Below, one piece after another: positions 34,277 to 42,610 of a DNA stretch of 64,000 bases (positions within the stretch are counted from its first letter, which is position 1; each line of letters opens with the position of its first letter). A program made the position numbers and the translations under genes. Source of the DNA: Halomarina halobia (GTDB lineage: Archaea > Halobacteriota > Halobacteria > Halobacteriales > Haloarculaceae); the NCBI RefSeq assembly GCF_029338575.1, contig NZ_CP119993.1, positions 434,001 to 498,000 of the forward strand. Reading direction: 5' to 3'. Below the pieces are notes generated by a model that saw nothing but the letters and a program-made list of their open reading frames with translations, was not told the DNA's origin and did no database searches.

Positions 34277-35119
34277 ATGCGAACCTACTCCGAGTGGACG
34301 GCGTCACAGGAATCGACGACGGTGGACGTGAACGGGCACGACCTCGAGGTCGCGTACTACGAGGCGGGCGCGGGGAACGGCGACCCGGTCGTGTTCCTGC
34401 ACGGAATCCCGACGAACTCGTACCTGTGGCGACACGCCGCGCCGGCCGTCGCCGAGGAACGGCACGTGATCGCCCCGGACATGGTCGGCTACGGTAACTC
34501 GTCGATGTTCGACGGCTTCGACCGGTCGTTGCGCGCCCAGGAGATCGCGCTCGACGGTCTGCTTGATGACCTCGGCCTCGACGCCGTCTCGCTGGTGGGA
34601 CACGACCTCGGCGGCGGCGTGTTCCTCCGGTACGCCTGCCACGAACCGGACGCGGTCGAACAGCTCGTCCTGTCGAACTCCGTCGCGTACGACTCCTGGC
34701 CGATCCAGACCATCACCGACCTCGGACTCCCGGAGTCCGCGCGCGAGAACAGCCCCGAGGACGTCCAGGGGATGCTCGACGGCCTGTTCCGCCAGACGCT
34801 CCGGGGCGACGATCACGACGAGGAGTTCCTCGAGGGGATGAAGGCCCCGTGGGCCTCCGAGGAGGGCGTCACGTCGATCGTGCGTAACGCCGTCGCGACG
34901 AACACCAACCACACGACCGAGGTCGATCCGAGCGACGTCACCGCCGACACGCTGTTGCTGTGGGGGACGAACGACGAGTTCCAACCGGTGACGTGGGCGG
35001 AGCGCCTCGAGGCGGACATCGAGAACGCCGAACTGGTCGGACTCGACGAAGCCAACCACTGGGTGCCCGAGGACCGACCCGAGGCCTACGTCGAACACCT
35101 GACCGACTTCCTCCTCTGA
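34277..35119 (+). CDS. Alpha/beta hydrolase (haloalkane dehalogenase/epoxide hydrolase-like)
   Basis: 280 residues from MRTYSEW; an ATG 21 bases upstream is also possible. Oxyanion motif VVFLHGIPTNSYLW, nucleophile elbow VGHDLGGG with Asp in place of Ser, acid in LLLWGTNDEF and base His in LDEANHWVPEDRP. An aspartate nucleophile with the HGIPTNSYLWR start is typical of haloalkane dehalogenases and epoxide hydrolases, not esterases. Cytoplasmic. Substrate unknown; two HAD-type dehalogenase-like genes lie further downstream, but not linked by operon. Confidence 0.88.
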   Translation: MRTYSEWTASQESTTVDVNGHDLEVAYYEAGAGNGDPVVFLHGIPTNSYLWRHAAPAVAEERHVIAPDMVGYGNSSMFDGFDRSLRAQEIALDGLLDDLGLDAVSLVGHDLGGGVFLRYACHEPDAVEQLVLSNSVAYDSWPIQTITDLGLPESARENSPEDVQGMLDGLFRQTLRGDDHDEEFLEGMKAPWASEEGVTSIVRNAVATNTNHTTEVDPSDVTADTLLLWGTNDEFQPVTWAERLEADIENAELVGLDEANHWVPEDRPEAYVEHLTDFLL

Positions 35120-35471
35120 GGCCGCCGCGCTCGTCGATCAGGGTCGGCGGACGAGAAGCGAGGGAGCCGGCACGTCCGAACTCGATCACGGCCCCGGATT
35201 CTCCCTCGCCGTCGAGACCTCACAAAACGCGCCGCGAACGGTTTTCCCCCGAGAATCTCTCCTCCGACGGAGATAACAACCGTACGCCTGTAACGAATGG
35301 GTGGCCGGGTGAGGACACGTAACCGACTCTCGGCATCCCAGGCGTCGCCTGCCTCGGTCGAACGGTGAGATCGTCAACGGTCAGCCGGCCCGCGTACTCG
35401 GACCGCCGGACCGGGTCCGATCCGACGGTCGGGAGTCCGAACCCGTTCCCGCCGCACCGACCGCCGGAGTC
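35120..35471. other. Intergenic between convergent genes
   Basis: About 350 bases. No gene, repeat or clear terminator hairpin with a T-tract seen. Confidence 0.6.
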
Positions 35472-35969
35472 TCACTCTCCCGCGACCAGCGCGTACAGCA
35501 CGGCCACCGGGAGCGCGTAGACGACGTGCCCGACGAGGCTGAGGATCGTTCCGGGGATCGTGACGTTCGGGAACGGGGGAGCCGCGGGGAACCCGACGGC
35601 GGACAGCCAGATCGGCATCACGAGCACGGCGAGGACGGCGGTCGTCGCGATCCCGTACCCGACGCCGAGGGCGACGCTTCCGCCGAGTCGACGCGCCGGG
35701 GCGCGGAGCGGCGCGAACTGTACGAGCGCCACGTAGACGAGTCCGAGCACGACGCCGTGAAACAGGTGGAGCGCCCACCCGGCGAGAAGCGCCGGCCCCT
35801 CGATGCCGTACATCGCCGGGATGACGATCTCGAGGAGCGGCGGCGGCATCACGTACTGCATCATCAGTCCGAACAGGATACTGCCGACGAATCCGCCCGC
35901 CGCTCCGGCTATCCACTCGTTCGCGCGAACGGTTCCGAACGCCGGTCCGGTCCTGGTTTCAGCTGCCAT
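35472..35969 (-). CDS. Four-helix membrane protein of unknown function
   Basis: 165 residues. A polar N terminus (about 20 residues), then four hydrophobic segments: WIAGAAGGFVGSILFGLMM, ALLAGWALHLFHGVVLGLVYVAL, ALGVGYGIATTAVLAVLVMPIWL and the C-terminal VGHVVYALPVAVLYALVAG. A conserved-looking ALHLFHG in helix 2 and GHVVYALP in helix 4 put histidines inside the membrane, which could bind a metal or haem. Family not recognised beyond being of a type seen in haloarchaea. No operon. Confidence 0.7.
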   Translation of the reverse strand: MAAETRTGPAFGTVRANEWIAGAAGGFVGSILFGLMMQYVMPPPLLEIVIPAMYGIEGPALLAGWALHLFHGVVLGLVYVALVQFAPLRAPARRLGGSVALGVGYGIATTAVLAVLVMPIWLSAVGFPAAPPFPNVTIPGTILSLVGHVVYALPVAVLYALVAGE

Positions 35970-36223
35970 GTCGTTAGATGACCTCCAGTAACTCCCTCTA
36001 CGCCGGCCGTGTTAACTGTAAGCTGAGCGCACGGTAAGTAGGTTACGTCGAGGATACCCCTCGGGAGCACGTCGAGGTCGGTCGAACGCTCCGCAGTCCC
36101 GGTGCTGGTCGAACGAGCGACAGGTCCACCGGCGAACCGTAGAGGGTGCGTAGGCCCCCGCCGCGTCGTCGACGGACACGACGCCGCCGACGGCGGGCTA
36201 CGTCGTCACGAAGGCGACGTCGG

Positions 36224-36598
36224 CTACCCGATCGACGATTCCTCGTTCTCCACGGGCTTCAGGTACTCCTGTCCCCAATCGCGCATCTCCGTGATGATCG
36301 GCCGGAGCGACTCGCCGTGATCGGTGAGCGAGTACTCGACCCGGAAGGGCTTTTCGCTCACGATCGCCCGATCCACCAGCCGCTTGTCCTCCAGGTCCTC
36401 GAGCGAGTCCGACAGCACCTTGCTCGAGATCCCGTCGACCTCCTCCTTGAGCGCGTTGAATCCCAGTGGGCCGTTCTTCAGCAACCGGTGGACGATGACC
36501 GGATGCCACTTCTTCCCGATCAGCGTCGCGGTGGACGTGATCGGACACCACTCCTTTCCCGCACACCAGACCTCCAACCGGGGTCTCGACTCCTCCAT
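36224..36598 (-). CDS. HxlR-family winged-helix regulator
   Basis: 124 residues. Family marks: CPITSTATLIGKKWHPVIVHRLLKNGPLGFNALKEEV, the recognition region ISSKVLSDSLEDLEDKRLVDR, and wing residues RVEYSLTDHGESL. Two cysteines (CAGKEWCPI) near the N terminus match the redox- or aldehyde-sensing cysteines of several HxlR/HypR proteins. The TATA box AACTATATGG (36621-36630, minus) is centred 28 bases before the ATG, so the message is probably leaderless. A palindrome upstream of the TATA box may be its own operator. Confidence 0.93.
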   Translation of the reverse strand: MEESRPRLEVWCAGKEWCPITSTATLIGKKWHPVIVHRLLKNGPLGFNALKEEVDGISSKVLSDSLEDLEDKRLVDRAIVSEKPFRVEYSLTDHGESLRPIITEMRDWGQEYLKPVENEESSIG

Positions 36599-36620
36599 GG
36601 CCGTCGTTGAACCCGGATCA

Positions 36621-36630
36621 CCATATAGTT
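36621..36630 (-). promoter_or_regulatory. hxlR TATA box
   Basis: Minus-strand AACTATATGG, about 28 bases before the ATG at 36598. Confidence 0.6.
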
Positions 36631-36645
36631 ACGTCTGATTACTCA

Positions 36646-36660
36646 GTTACTGGTGGTAAC
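36646..36660. promoter_or_regulatory. Palindromic operator candidate upstream of hxlR TATA box
   Basis: GTTAC-TGGTG-GTAAC, a perfect 5-base inverted repeat with a 5-base spacer, about 15 bases upstream of the TATA box. Position would suit activation or interference with BRE/TFB binding. Confidence 0.5.
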
Positions 36661-37323
36661 GATATCGGACGGGTGCGCGCCGTCCCTGGCGCGCCTCGGC
36701 GCGTCGATCGGGTGCCCCGGAGCGCAGAGAGGGGCGGCCCGTCGGGGACCCGGGAGATACGCGTGGGATCGCAACGACGCCTTCACTCCCCGTCGTTCTC
36801 CCGGCGTCCCACCTCGATCGAGCGCGAACGGTATCACTGGTAGTCGAAGAAGTAGTATAGAAGTATTTACTCGAAATGTTCTCTCTGAGGTGACGCGGTC
36901 CATTCGGACGACCCTGTCGAGAGAAAACGGTCGACCGTCCGCCGTGGTCGACGGGACCTGAGAGCGGTGCTTCACCGCGACAATCCCTCCGAACACCGTT
37001 TCGGGGCGAGTGACGGGATACTCCGCAGACCGAATCGGACGCCGCGCTCTTCTCGTACGGTCCGCGGTCGTCAGCCGCACTCCCGGGCCGACACGGTCGG
37101 AGGCGTTCGACGCGCCGGCTCCGCCGAATCGTGGTCGAAGAGCGCTGACGCCCGACAGCAGTGGGGTTTCGTGGTCGGTTCCGCACCTCGTTCGCGGAAC
37201 GTGACACCGTCGGCGCAGCGTCGCTCGTCTGGGGTCCAATAGGCGGGTAGTTACTTACAACTCGACAGTCGCTGGCCCGACTAAGCGAGGCCGCGTGCGA
37301 GGTTCATCCGGGGAGCAGTCACC
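36661..37323. other. Gene-less stretch, about 660 bases
   Basis: No frame has haloarchaeal protein composition. An A+T patch at 36842-36885 (AGTAGTATAGAAGTATTTACTCG) resembles a promoter without a gene. Nothing else recognised. Confidence 0.5.
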
Positions 37324-37833
37324 TCACGTCGACCGGACGTCCTCGGCGATCCGTGCGAGCGTCTCGTAGTCGGACTGCGAGTAGGCGATCACCCGCACGT
37401 CGGTCAACCCAGTCGGCTCGTATCCCCACACTTCTTCACAGACGAGGCGCGCTCCCTCCTCGAAGGAGTGGCCGGCCGCGCCGGTCCCCAGGACCGGCAC
37501 GACGACCGATTCGCAGCCGAGGTCGTCGGCTCGCTCCAGCGCGTTCCTCGTCGCGTCCCGGATGCTCTCCGCCGTCGCCCGGCCGTCGCCGTAGTGGGGC
37601 ATCGCCGCCGCGTGAATGACGTACTCCGCGTCCAGGTCGTACGCGTCGGTGACGGCGACCGCGCCGAGGTCGACGGGGCCCTTCGACGTCGCCTCCTCGT
37701 TGATCGGCCCGTTCGCGCCCCGCCGCAACGCGCCCGCGACGCCGCTGCCCATTCGCAGGCTCGTCCCCGCGGCGTTTACGAGCGCGTCGGCGCGCTGGTC
37801 CGCGATGTCGCCTCGGATGACCGTGAACTCCAT
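37324..37833 (-). CDS. Macro-domain protein (ADP-ribose binding/hydrolysing)
   Basis: 169 residues, a stand-alone macro domain. Marks: IRGDIADQRADALVNAAGTSLRMGSGVAGALRRGA (with the NAA and G-x-G-V-A loops), YVIHAAAMPHYGDGRAT, and VVVPVLGTGAAGHSFEEGARL, the second ADP-ribose loop. Predicted to bind ADP-ribose or O-acetyl-ADP-ribose and possibly remove ADP-ribose from proteins. Minus-strand ATTTTAGTACG near 37853-37863 is a fitting TATA element for a leaderless message. No partner gene. Confidence 0.93.
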   Translation of the reverse strand: MEFTVIRGDIADQRADALVNAAGTSLRMGSGVAGALRRGANGPINEEATSKGPVDLGAVAVTDAYDLDAEYVIHAAAMPHYGDGRATAESIRDATRNALERADDLGCESVVVPVLGTGAAGHSFEEGARLVCEEVWGYEPTGLTDVRVIAYSQSDYETLARIAEDVRST

Positions 37834-37991
37834 ACCTCGCCGTACGCGGTCGGCGTACTAAAATCCGGACGACGACCGCAACCACCCCTCGTACGGCGTG
37901 GCTCTCGTCGTCGTTCCTGTTCCGAAGTACGTCTTCGGAGTAGTTTTTTATACGATCGAATATCACGATAAGAAATGGTGGTGGATACGCA

Positions 37992-39302
37992 ATGAGTGAA
38001 CGTTCGATCGTCGGCGCGTGGCGACGGTATCGATCGATCCCGATCGTCTACCGGATCGGGGCGGCGTTCGTCCTCGGTTCGGTCCTGGGGCTCGCGATCG
38101 GCGAACCGGCGACCCGACTCCAGCCCCTCGGCGACCTGTTCATCAGGTTGCTGAGCATGATCGTGATCCCCATCGTGGTGTTCACCCTCGTCATGGGGAT
38201 GCGGCGGTTGAGCCCGGGTCGGCTCGGAGTGGTCGGCGGGCAGGTCGTCGGCCTCTACCTGCTCACCTCCGCGCTCGCGGTCTTCTTCGGCCTCGCGGTC
38301 GCGAACCTCTTCGATCCGGGGACGGGACTCACCCTGACCGGGGGAGAGGGGGAGACGGAGAGTCCGCCCGCGCTGCAGGAGGTGCTCCTCGGTGTCGTCC
38401 CCGACAACCCGATCGGCGCGATGGCCGAGGGGGAGGTCCTGCCGACCATCTTCTTCGCCGTCGTCTTCGGGTTGGCGCTCGCGATGCTCGCGGAGTCGAC
38501 GACGAACGAGGACGTCCGCAACGGCGTGCGGACGATCTTCGACGTCTTCGAGGCCGGTGCCGAGGCGATGTTCAAGATCGTGTGGGGCGTGATGGAGTAC
38601 GGCGTCGTCGGCGTCTTCGCGCTCATGGCCGCGACGTTCGGTGAGGCCGGACCCGACGCCATCTCGACGTTCGCGGTCCTCATCCTCACCCTCCTCCTCG
38701 CCGTCGTCCTGCAGATCGTCGTCGTCCACCTCGTGGGGATCGTCTCGCTCGCGGTCGGTCAGTCGCCGATCTCGTTTCTCGCCGGATCGCGGGACGCGCT
38801 CGTGACGGCGCTCAGCATTCGGTCGAGCAGCGGGACGCTCCCCGTCACGATGGCCGACGCCGAGGACAACCTCCGCGTGGACGAGAGCGTCTACGGCTTC
38901 TCGCTCCCGCTGGGGGCGACGATCAACATGGACGGGACGGCCCTCTACCAGGGTGTCGCCGCCGTCTTCGCCGCGAACCTCGCCGGAGTCCAGCTCGGGT
39001 TCGGCGAGCAGCTAACCGTCGTCCTGATCGCGGTCCTCGCGAGCATCGGCACCGCGGGCGTTCCCGGTGCGGGGCTGATCATGCTCACGCTCGTGCTGAC
39101 CCAGCTCGGACTGCCGCTCGAGGTCGTCGCGTTCGTCGCGGGCGTGGACCCCATCCTCGACCGGCTCCGCACGATGACGAACGTCAGCGGCGACCTCGCC
39201 GTCACGACGCTCGTCGCGAAGTGGAACGGCGCGGTCGACTTCACTCGCGGCTCGTGGGTCGGCGACGTCGAACCCACCCCCGAGGCCGCCGCGCAGGACT
39301 GA
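37992..39302 (+). CDS. Dicarboxylate/amino acid:cation symporter (DAACS family)
   Basis: 436 residues, eight membrane helices plus two re-entrant hairpins expected. Marks: hairpin 1 SIRSSSGTLPVTM with the serine-rich tip, the sodium-site motif PLGATINMDGTALYQG, and hairpin 2 region GTAGVPGAGLIMLTLVL. These are GltP/DctA-type signatures. Imports glutamate/aspartate or C4-dicarboxylates with Na+ or H+. TTTTTTATACG about 42 bases before the ATG is a good TATA box, leaving a short leader that contains GGTGGTGG as a weak Shine-Dalgarno. Confidence 0.94.
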   Translation: MSERSIVGAWRRYRSIPIVYRIGAAFVLGSVLGLAIGEPATRLQPLGDLFIRLLSMIVIPIVVFTLVMGMRRLSPGRLGVVGGQVVGLYLLTSALAVFFGLAVANLFDPGTGLTLTGGEGETESPPALQEVLLGVVPDNPIGAMAEGEVLPTIFFAVVFGLALAMLAESTTNEDVRNGVRTIFDVFEAGAEAMFKIVWGVMEYGVVGVFALMAATFGEAGPDAISTFAVLILTLLLAVVLQIVVVHLVGIVSLAVGQSPISFLAGSRDALVTALSIRSSSGTLPVTMADAEDNLRVDESVYGFSLPLGATINMDGTALYQGVAAVFAANLAGVQLGFGEQLTVVLIAVLASIGTAGVPGAGLIMLTLVLTQLGLPLEVVAFVAGVDPILDRLRTMTNVSGDLAVTTLVAKWNGAVDFTRGSWVGDVEPTPEAAAQD

Positions 39303-39545
39303 GCGGACACCGCGCACCCTCGCGTACTCGGCTCCGCGGGAGGCGTCCCCGTCGGAGGTTCGGACCGCCGGCTCGGTCCCCGGTCACCGTCAGTCCGAGT
39401 CGAACGAGCGGCCGCCACCCATCGCCACGTGGCCGAATCCGTCGGTCCGGCGGAGGACGACGCTCACGACTGAACGCCACCGTTCGGCGACCCGCGACTC
39501 GCGGGTTTATGTCCCCGGAGGACCGACCTCTACTAGTGGTCGACG

Positions 39546-39968
39546 ATGGGAATCACCGCACGTCTCGGACGGCACGCGAGGGGAGTACGGCTGAACGTCA
39601 CGCCGCTCGGCCCGCTCGAGTGGCTGGGGGCGTTTCTGGCGGTCGTGACGGGTCTCATTCACGTGTACCTGTTCCTGCGGACGGGGTTCCTCCCGTTCCT
39701 GCTCGCCGGAGCGGGGTTCTTCGGCGGCGTCGGGCTGCTGTTCACCGCGTTCCCCCGTCGGCTGTTGTACGCGATGGGGGTCCCGTACCTCGGGGTTCAG
39801 ATCGTCCTGTGGGTGCTCACGGGGATGGGGAGCTTCGCCCTCGGAGTGTTCGACAAGACCGTTCAGACGCTCCTCGTCGGGCTGCTCGTGGCCCTTCTCC
39901 TGATCGAACTGGAGATCGATCTCATCGAGGAGGTGAGCACCGTCTGGGACGATCGGGACGAAGAGTAA
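39546..39968 (+). CDS. Small four-helix membrane protein, haloarchaeal
   Basis: 140 residues with a basic amphipathic N terminus (TARLGRHARGVRLNVTPL), four hydrophobic segments (WLGAFLAVVTGLIHVYLFLR; FLPFLLAGAGFFGGVGLLFTAF; LGVQIVLWVLTGMGSFALGVF; TLLVGLLVALLLIELEIDL) and a short acidic tail. GLIHVYLF in helix 1 and a PRRLLYAMGVPY turn are the most distinct motifs. This layout is seen repeatedly in Halobacteria as proteins of unknown function. No operon. Confidence 0.75.
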   Translation: MGITARLGRHARGVRLNVTPLGPLEWLGAFLAVVTGLIHVYLFLRTGFLPFLLAGAGFFGGVGLLFTAFPRRLLYAMGVPYLGVQIVLWVLTGMGSFALGVFDKTVQTLLVGLLVALLLIELEIDLIEEVSTVWDDRDEE

Positions 39969-40329
39969 CCGTCGCTACGAACGGCTACCCTCCTCCCTCT
40001 CCGCCGCGACGGTGGCGTCACGGCGTCCGACGCTCCGGACGCGGCCGTGCGAGACCGCGTCAATCCGCGAGCGAGTCGAGTTTGCGAACGATCTTCGCGT
40101 AGCGGTCCGGCGCGCAGTACCGGCTCGCGTCGGTCCTCGCGCGGGCCGGCTCGTCAGTACGTCTCGTCCATCACGACCACGCCGTCTTGCGAGGCGGCAC
40201 GTGTGAGGACGGCGACGTGGGCGACGTGTTTCGTCTGTCATCGTCGTCCGATAGGCCGGGGCGATGGCCGGACGGCGGTCGGCGGTCGGCGTGACGCCTG
40301 CGTCCCTCGATCCGCACGACGGGTGCGAC
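39969..40329. other. Intergenic with possible gene relic
   Basis: On the minus strand two protein-like pieces in different frames can be read: HVAHVAVLTRAASQDGVVV followed by MDETY and a stop near 40155-40160, then PARARTDASRYCAPDRYAK continuing to IVRKLDSLAD and a stop at 40060-40062. Codon choice looks haloarchaeal. They may be the remains of one small gene; not identified. Confidence 0.25.
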
Positions 40330-41040
40330 TCAGAGTAGCGCGTCGGCCAAGCCGTCAGTGTCGTCGACGACGATGTCCGGCCGGTGAATCCACCCGCCGT
40401 AGGGGTTGTCGTGACGATTGAGGAACGCGCCGCGCATCCCGACTGCCTTCGCGCCGACCAGGTCGAACGTGTGCGCGGTCACGAACACGACCTCGTGCGG
40501 GGCGACGCCGAAGCGCTGACAGCACAGGTCATAGGAGGCGCGGTGTGGTTTGTACGCGCCCGCCTCCGCGACGGAGATGACGCCGTCGAGTTCCGCCCCG
40601 AAGTTCGGGCGGACGGCGTCGAGCATGTCCGGGTCGCCGTTCGAGAGACCGACTAGCGTGTACTCCTCCCCGAGTCGTTCGAGGGCGGCGTCGACGTCTG
40701 GGTACGGTTGCAGCTGTTTCCAGGCCCGGATGACCGCTCTGACCTCCGCGTCGGGTACGTCGAGTCCGAGCTGTTCGAGTCGGTAGGTGAGCGCCCGCCG
40801 GCTGATCTCCTTGAAGGGGGTGTGGGGGCCGGGGACGAGTGAGTCGATCATCGAATCGCGAAAGTGCATCGCCAGATACCGCCGGAGCAGTATTTCGGGG
40901 TCGTAGTCGCTGCCGTTGGCGTCGAGCAGGTCCCCGAGCGCGGGAACGAGAGTCGCCTCTCGGTCGAGGAGCGTATCCCACAGGTCGAACGCGAGGACTC
41001 TACACTCCTCCCGTATCGTCTCTTCGTCGATCGGTGTCAT
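40330..41040 (-). CDS. HAD type II (2-haloacid dehalogenase-like) hydrolase
   Basis: 236 residues. Nucleophile motif VLAFDLWDTLLD, motif II VGLSNGDPDMLD, motif III lysine in AEAGAYKPHRASYDLC, motif IV region FVTAHTFDLVGAKAVGM. This is the layout of L-2-haloacid dehalogenases, which hydrolyse 2-haloacids to 2-hydroxyacids. Many annotated members act on other phosphorylated or halogenated acids, so the substrate is open. Has its own promoter (minus-strand ACTCTTATGC about 30 bases before the ATG) and lies downstream of the IclR gene on the same strand. Confidence 0.9.
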   Translation of the reverse strand: MTPIDEETIREECRVLAFDLWDTLLDREATLVPALGDLLDANGSDYDPEILLRRYLAMHFRDSMIDSLVPGPHTPFKEISRRALTYRLEQLGLDVPDAEVRAVIRAWKQLQPYPDVDAALERLGEEYTLVGLSNGDPDMLDAVRPNFGAELDGVISVAEAGAYKPHRASYDLCCQRFGVAPHEVVFVTAHTFDLVGAKAVGMRGAFLNRHDNPYGGWIHRPDIVVDDTDGLADALL

Positions 41041-41275
41041 GATACACGCGTCACTCGGCGACGCGACGCATAAGAGTTGTTAAACGTCGTTCGCCGGCGC
41101 TTCGACGACGACGACACACGGTACCATCGTTCCCTTGGGCGCTTATCCGCCGGCGTATTTCGGGAGAGGCGGAGTCGGAAGGAAGGAAAGTGCCCCGATC
41201 GACAGTGGGTGCGTCGCACCGGTCTACTTGCCCACCGACGCGCCGAGAGTGCCCCGGACGCTGGCCGCGCGGGCG

Positions 41276-42061
41276 TTACAGAAGTACGTTCGTAATGTCG
41301 TCGCGTCCGTACGTGAGATTGATTTCGATTACGTTGGCCGTGCTCTTGATGAGCCTTGGTAGTTCCTCGGTGAACCACTCGCCGCGCATGCGACTCTTCG
41401 GACCCGAGACGCTCACACCACCGACGATAGTGTCGTCCGTGATGATCGGAGCGGCGACGCAGTGAAGCCCTTTGAGCCGCTCCTCGCGGTCGAACGCGTG
41501 TTCCTGCTCTCTGATCACTTCGAGCTCCGCGAACAGTTCCTCGCGGTCGGTGATGGTATGTTGCGTCGCCTTCGGAAGGCCGTGTTGGTCGATGATAGCG
41601 TCGACGCGCTCCTCGGGCATGTAAGCCATGACCGCCTTGCCGAACGCCATCGTGTGCAGGTAGACGCGCTTGCCCGCGTGAGTGTCCATGTGGACGGCGT
41701 CCGAACCCTTCTCCCTGTAGATGAACACGCCACGCCCGTGTTCCTCGACGAGGAGGTTCACCATCTCGTCAGTCTGTTCGGCGAGCGTATCTATCTCCGG
41801 GGGGCCGACCCGTGATAGGAGTCGTCGGTTGCGGGCGTACTCTCCGAGATGGAGGAATCGCAGCCCGATATCGTAGGTGTCATCGCGTTTCACGACGTAC
41901 TCGTTTCGTTCGAGAGTCTTCAGGTGGTTGTACACGGTACTCTTCGGCAGTTCGAGGTGGTACGCCAACTCCGTCAATCCGGCGCCCTCGCGTTCCATGA
42001 GCGCTTCGATGATTCGAAAGCTCGTTTCGGTTGCTTGCACCGTTGGGGCGTTTGATTGCAT
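41276..42061 (-). CDS. IclR-family regulator
   Basis: 261 residues. N-terminal winged helix: SFRIIEALMEREGAGLTELAYHLELPKSTVYNHLKTLERNEYVVKR. C-terminal effector domain: GLRFLHLGEYARNR, VFIYREKGSDAVHMDTHAGKRVYLHTMAFGKAVMAYM and LHCVAAPIITDDTIVGGVSVSGP. IclR proteins respond to small organic acids. A minus-strand ATTAAGAG about 27 bases before the ATG predicts a leaderless message, and a perfect 8-base inverted repeat lies 45-66 bases upstream. It stands at the left edge of the organic-acid island and faces away from the MFS gene, so it is the likely controller. Confidence 0.94.
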   Translation of the reverse strand: MQSNAPTVQATETSFRIIEALMEREGAGLTELAYHLELPKSTVYNHLKTLERNEYVVKRDDTYDIGLRFLHLGEYARNRRLLSRVGPPEIDTLAEQTDEMVNLLVEEHGRGVFIYREKGSDAVHMDTHAGKRVYLHTMAFGKAVMAYMPEERVDAIIDQHGLPKATQHTITDREELFAELEVIREQEHAFDREERLKGLHCVAAPIITDDTIVGGVSVSGPKSRMRGEWFTEELPRLIKSTANVIEINLTYGRDDITNVLL

Positions 42062-42106
42062 AGGCCGCCTTTGCGAGTAGGACTCTTAATTCCTCTGGCG
42101 AACCAA

Positions 42107-42127
42107 CTGTTCATCTGTAATGAACAG
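42107..42127. promoter_or_regulatory. IclR operator candidate
   Basis: Perfect inverted repeat of half-sites CTGTTCAT (42107-42114) and ATGAACAG (42120-42127) with a 5-base spacer, upstream of the iclR TATA box, in the shared region between the regulator and the MFS gene. Confidence 0.6.
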
Positions 42128-42575
42128 AACGTACATCAGGGCGAGTATGTATGCGTAGATATGGTATTTGTAGTCATAGGATCTGTCCCACACGCCGGAA
42201 ACACGGACTAACGGACCGATCGTTCAGTTTTCACCGCGTCGATCCGCTACTCTGATGACTTCTTGTTCAACTCTGCTGACCGAACGCGGCCTCCAGACTG
42301 ACCGCACTCCCCGTGAAAAATACGAACTTCATCCAACTTATCCATAGTTTATTGAAATACAACGTCTCGAGTGGCCTAGATCGACGTGTAGTGTCCGATA
42401 CTGTCCCGTTCAGGCTGCGTGAATCGATAACTGTCCTCGGCTCCCACGGTCTCCTGTCGCGTTCGAGACGGGGATGCGCCCTCGAGCGGGGTCACGTTGG
42501 CCGTCGAGTACGGTTGAAACTGCTCGGACAGATTCCCTTAAGAGGCTCCGGTCTGACTCTCCAGTACCGTCGATC
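42128..42575. other. Long divergent intergenic region
   Basis: About 450 bases between the operator and the mini-frame before the MFS gene. No credible gene. A+T patches at 42332-42361 and a TATA-like CCCTTAAGA at about 42536-42544 are seen; the latter fits a start near 42568. Confidence 0.55.
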
Positions 42576-42608
42576 ATGACACTCACACGCTACGCCGGAG
42601 GTCAGTAA
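42576..42608 (+). CDS. Possible 10-residue leader peptide before the MFS gene
   Basis: ATG at 42576 opens MTLTRYAGGQ, stop TAA at 42606-42608, two bases before the GTG of the transporter. The Shine-Dalgarno of the transporter (GGAGGT, 42597-42602) lies inside this frame. Placement suggests translational coupling; could be chance. Confidence 0.3.
   Translation: MTLTRYAGGQ
42597..42602 (+). promoter_or_regulatory. Shine-Dalgarno of the MFS gene
   Basis: GGAGGT, eight bases before GTG 42611. A strong ribosome binding site is uncommon in this window, where many genes look leaderless, and it supports the GTG start. Confidence 0.6.
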
Positions 42609-42610
42609 CA

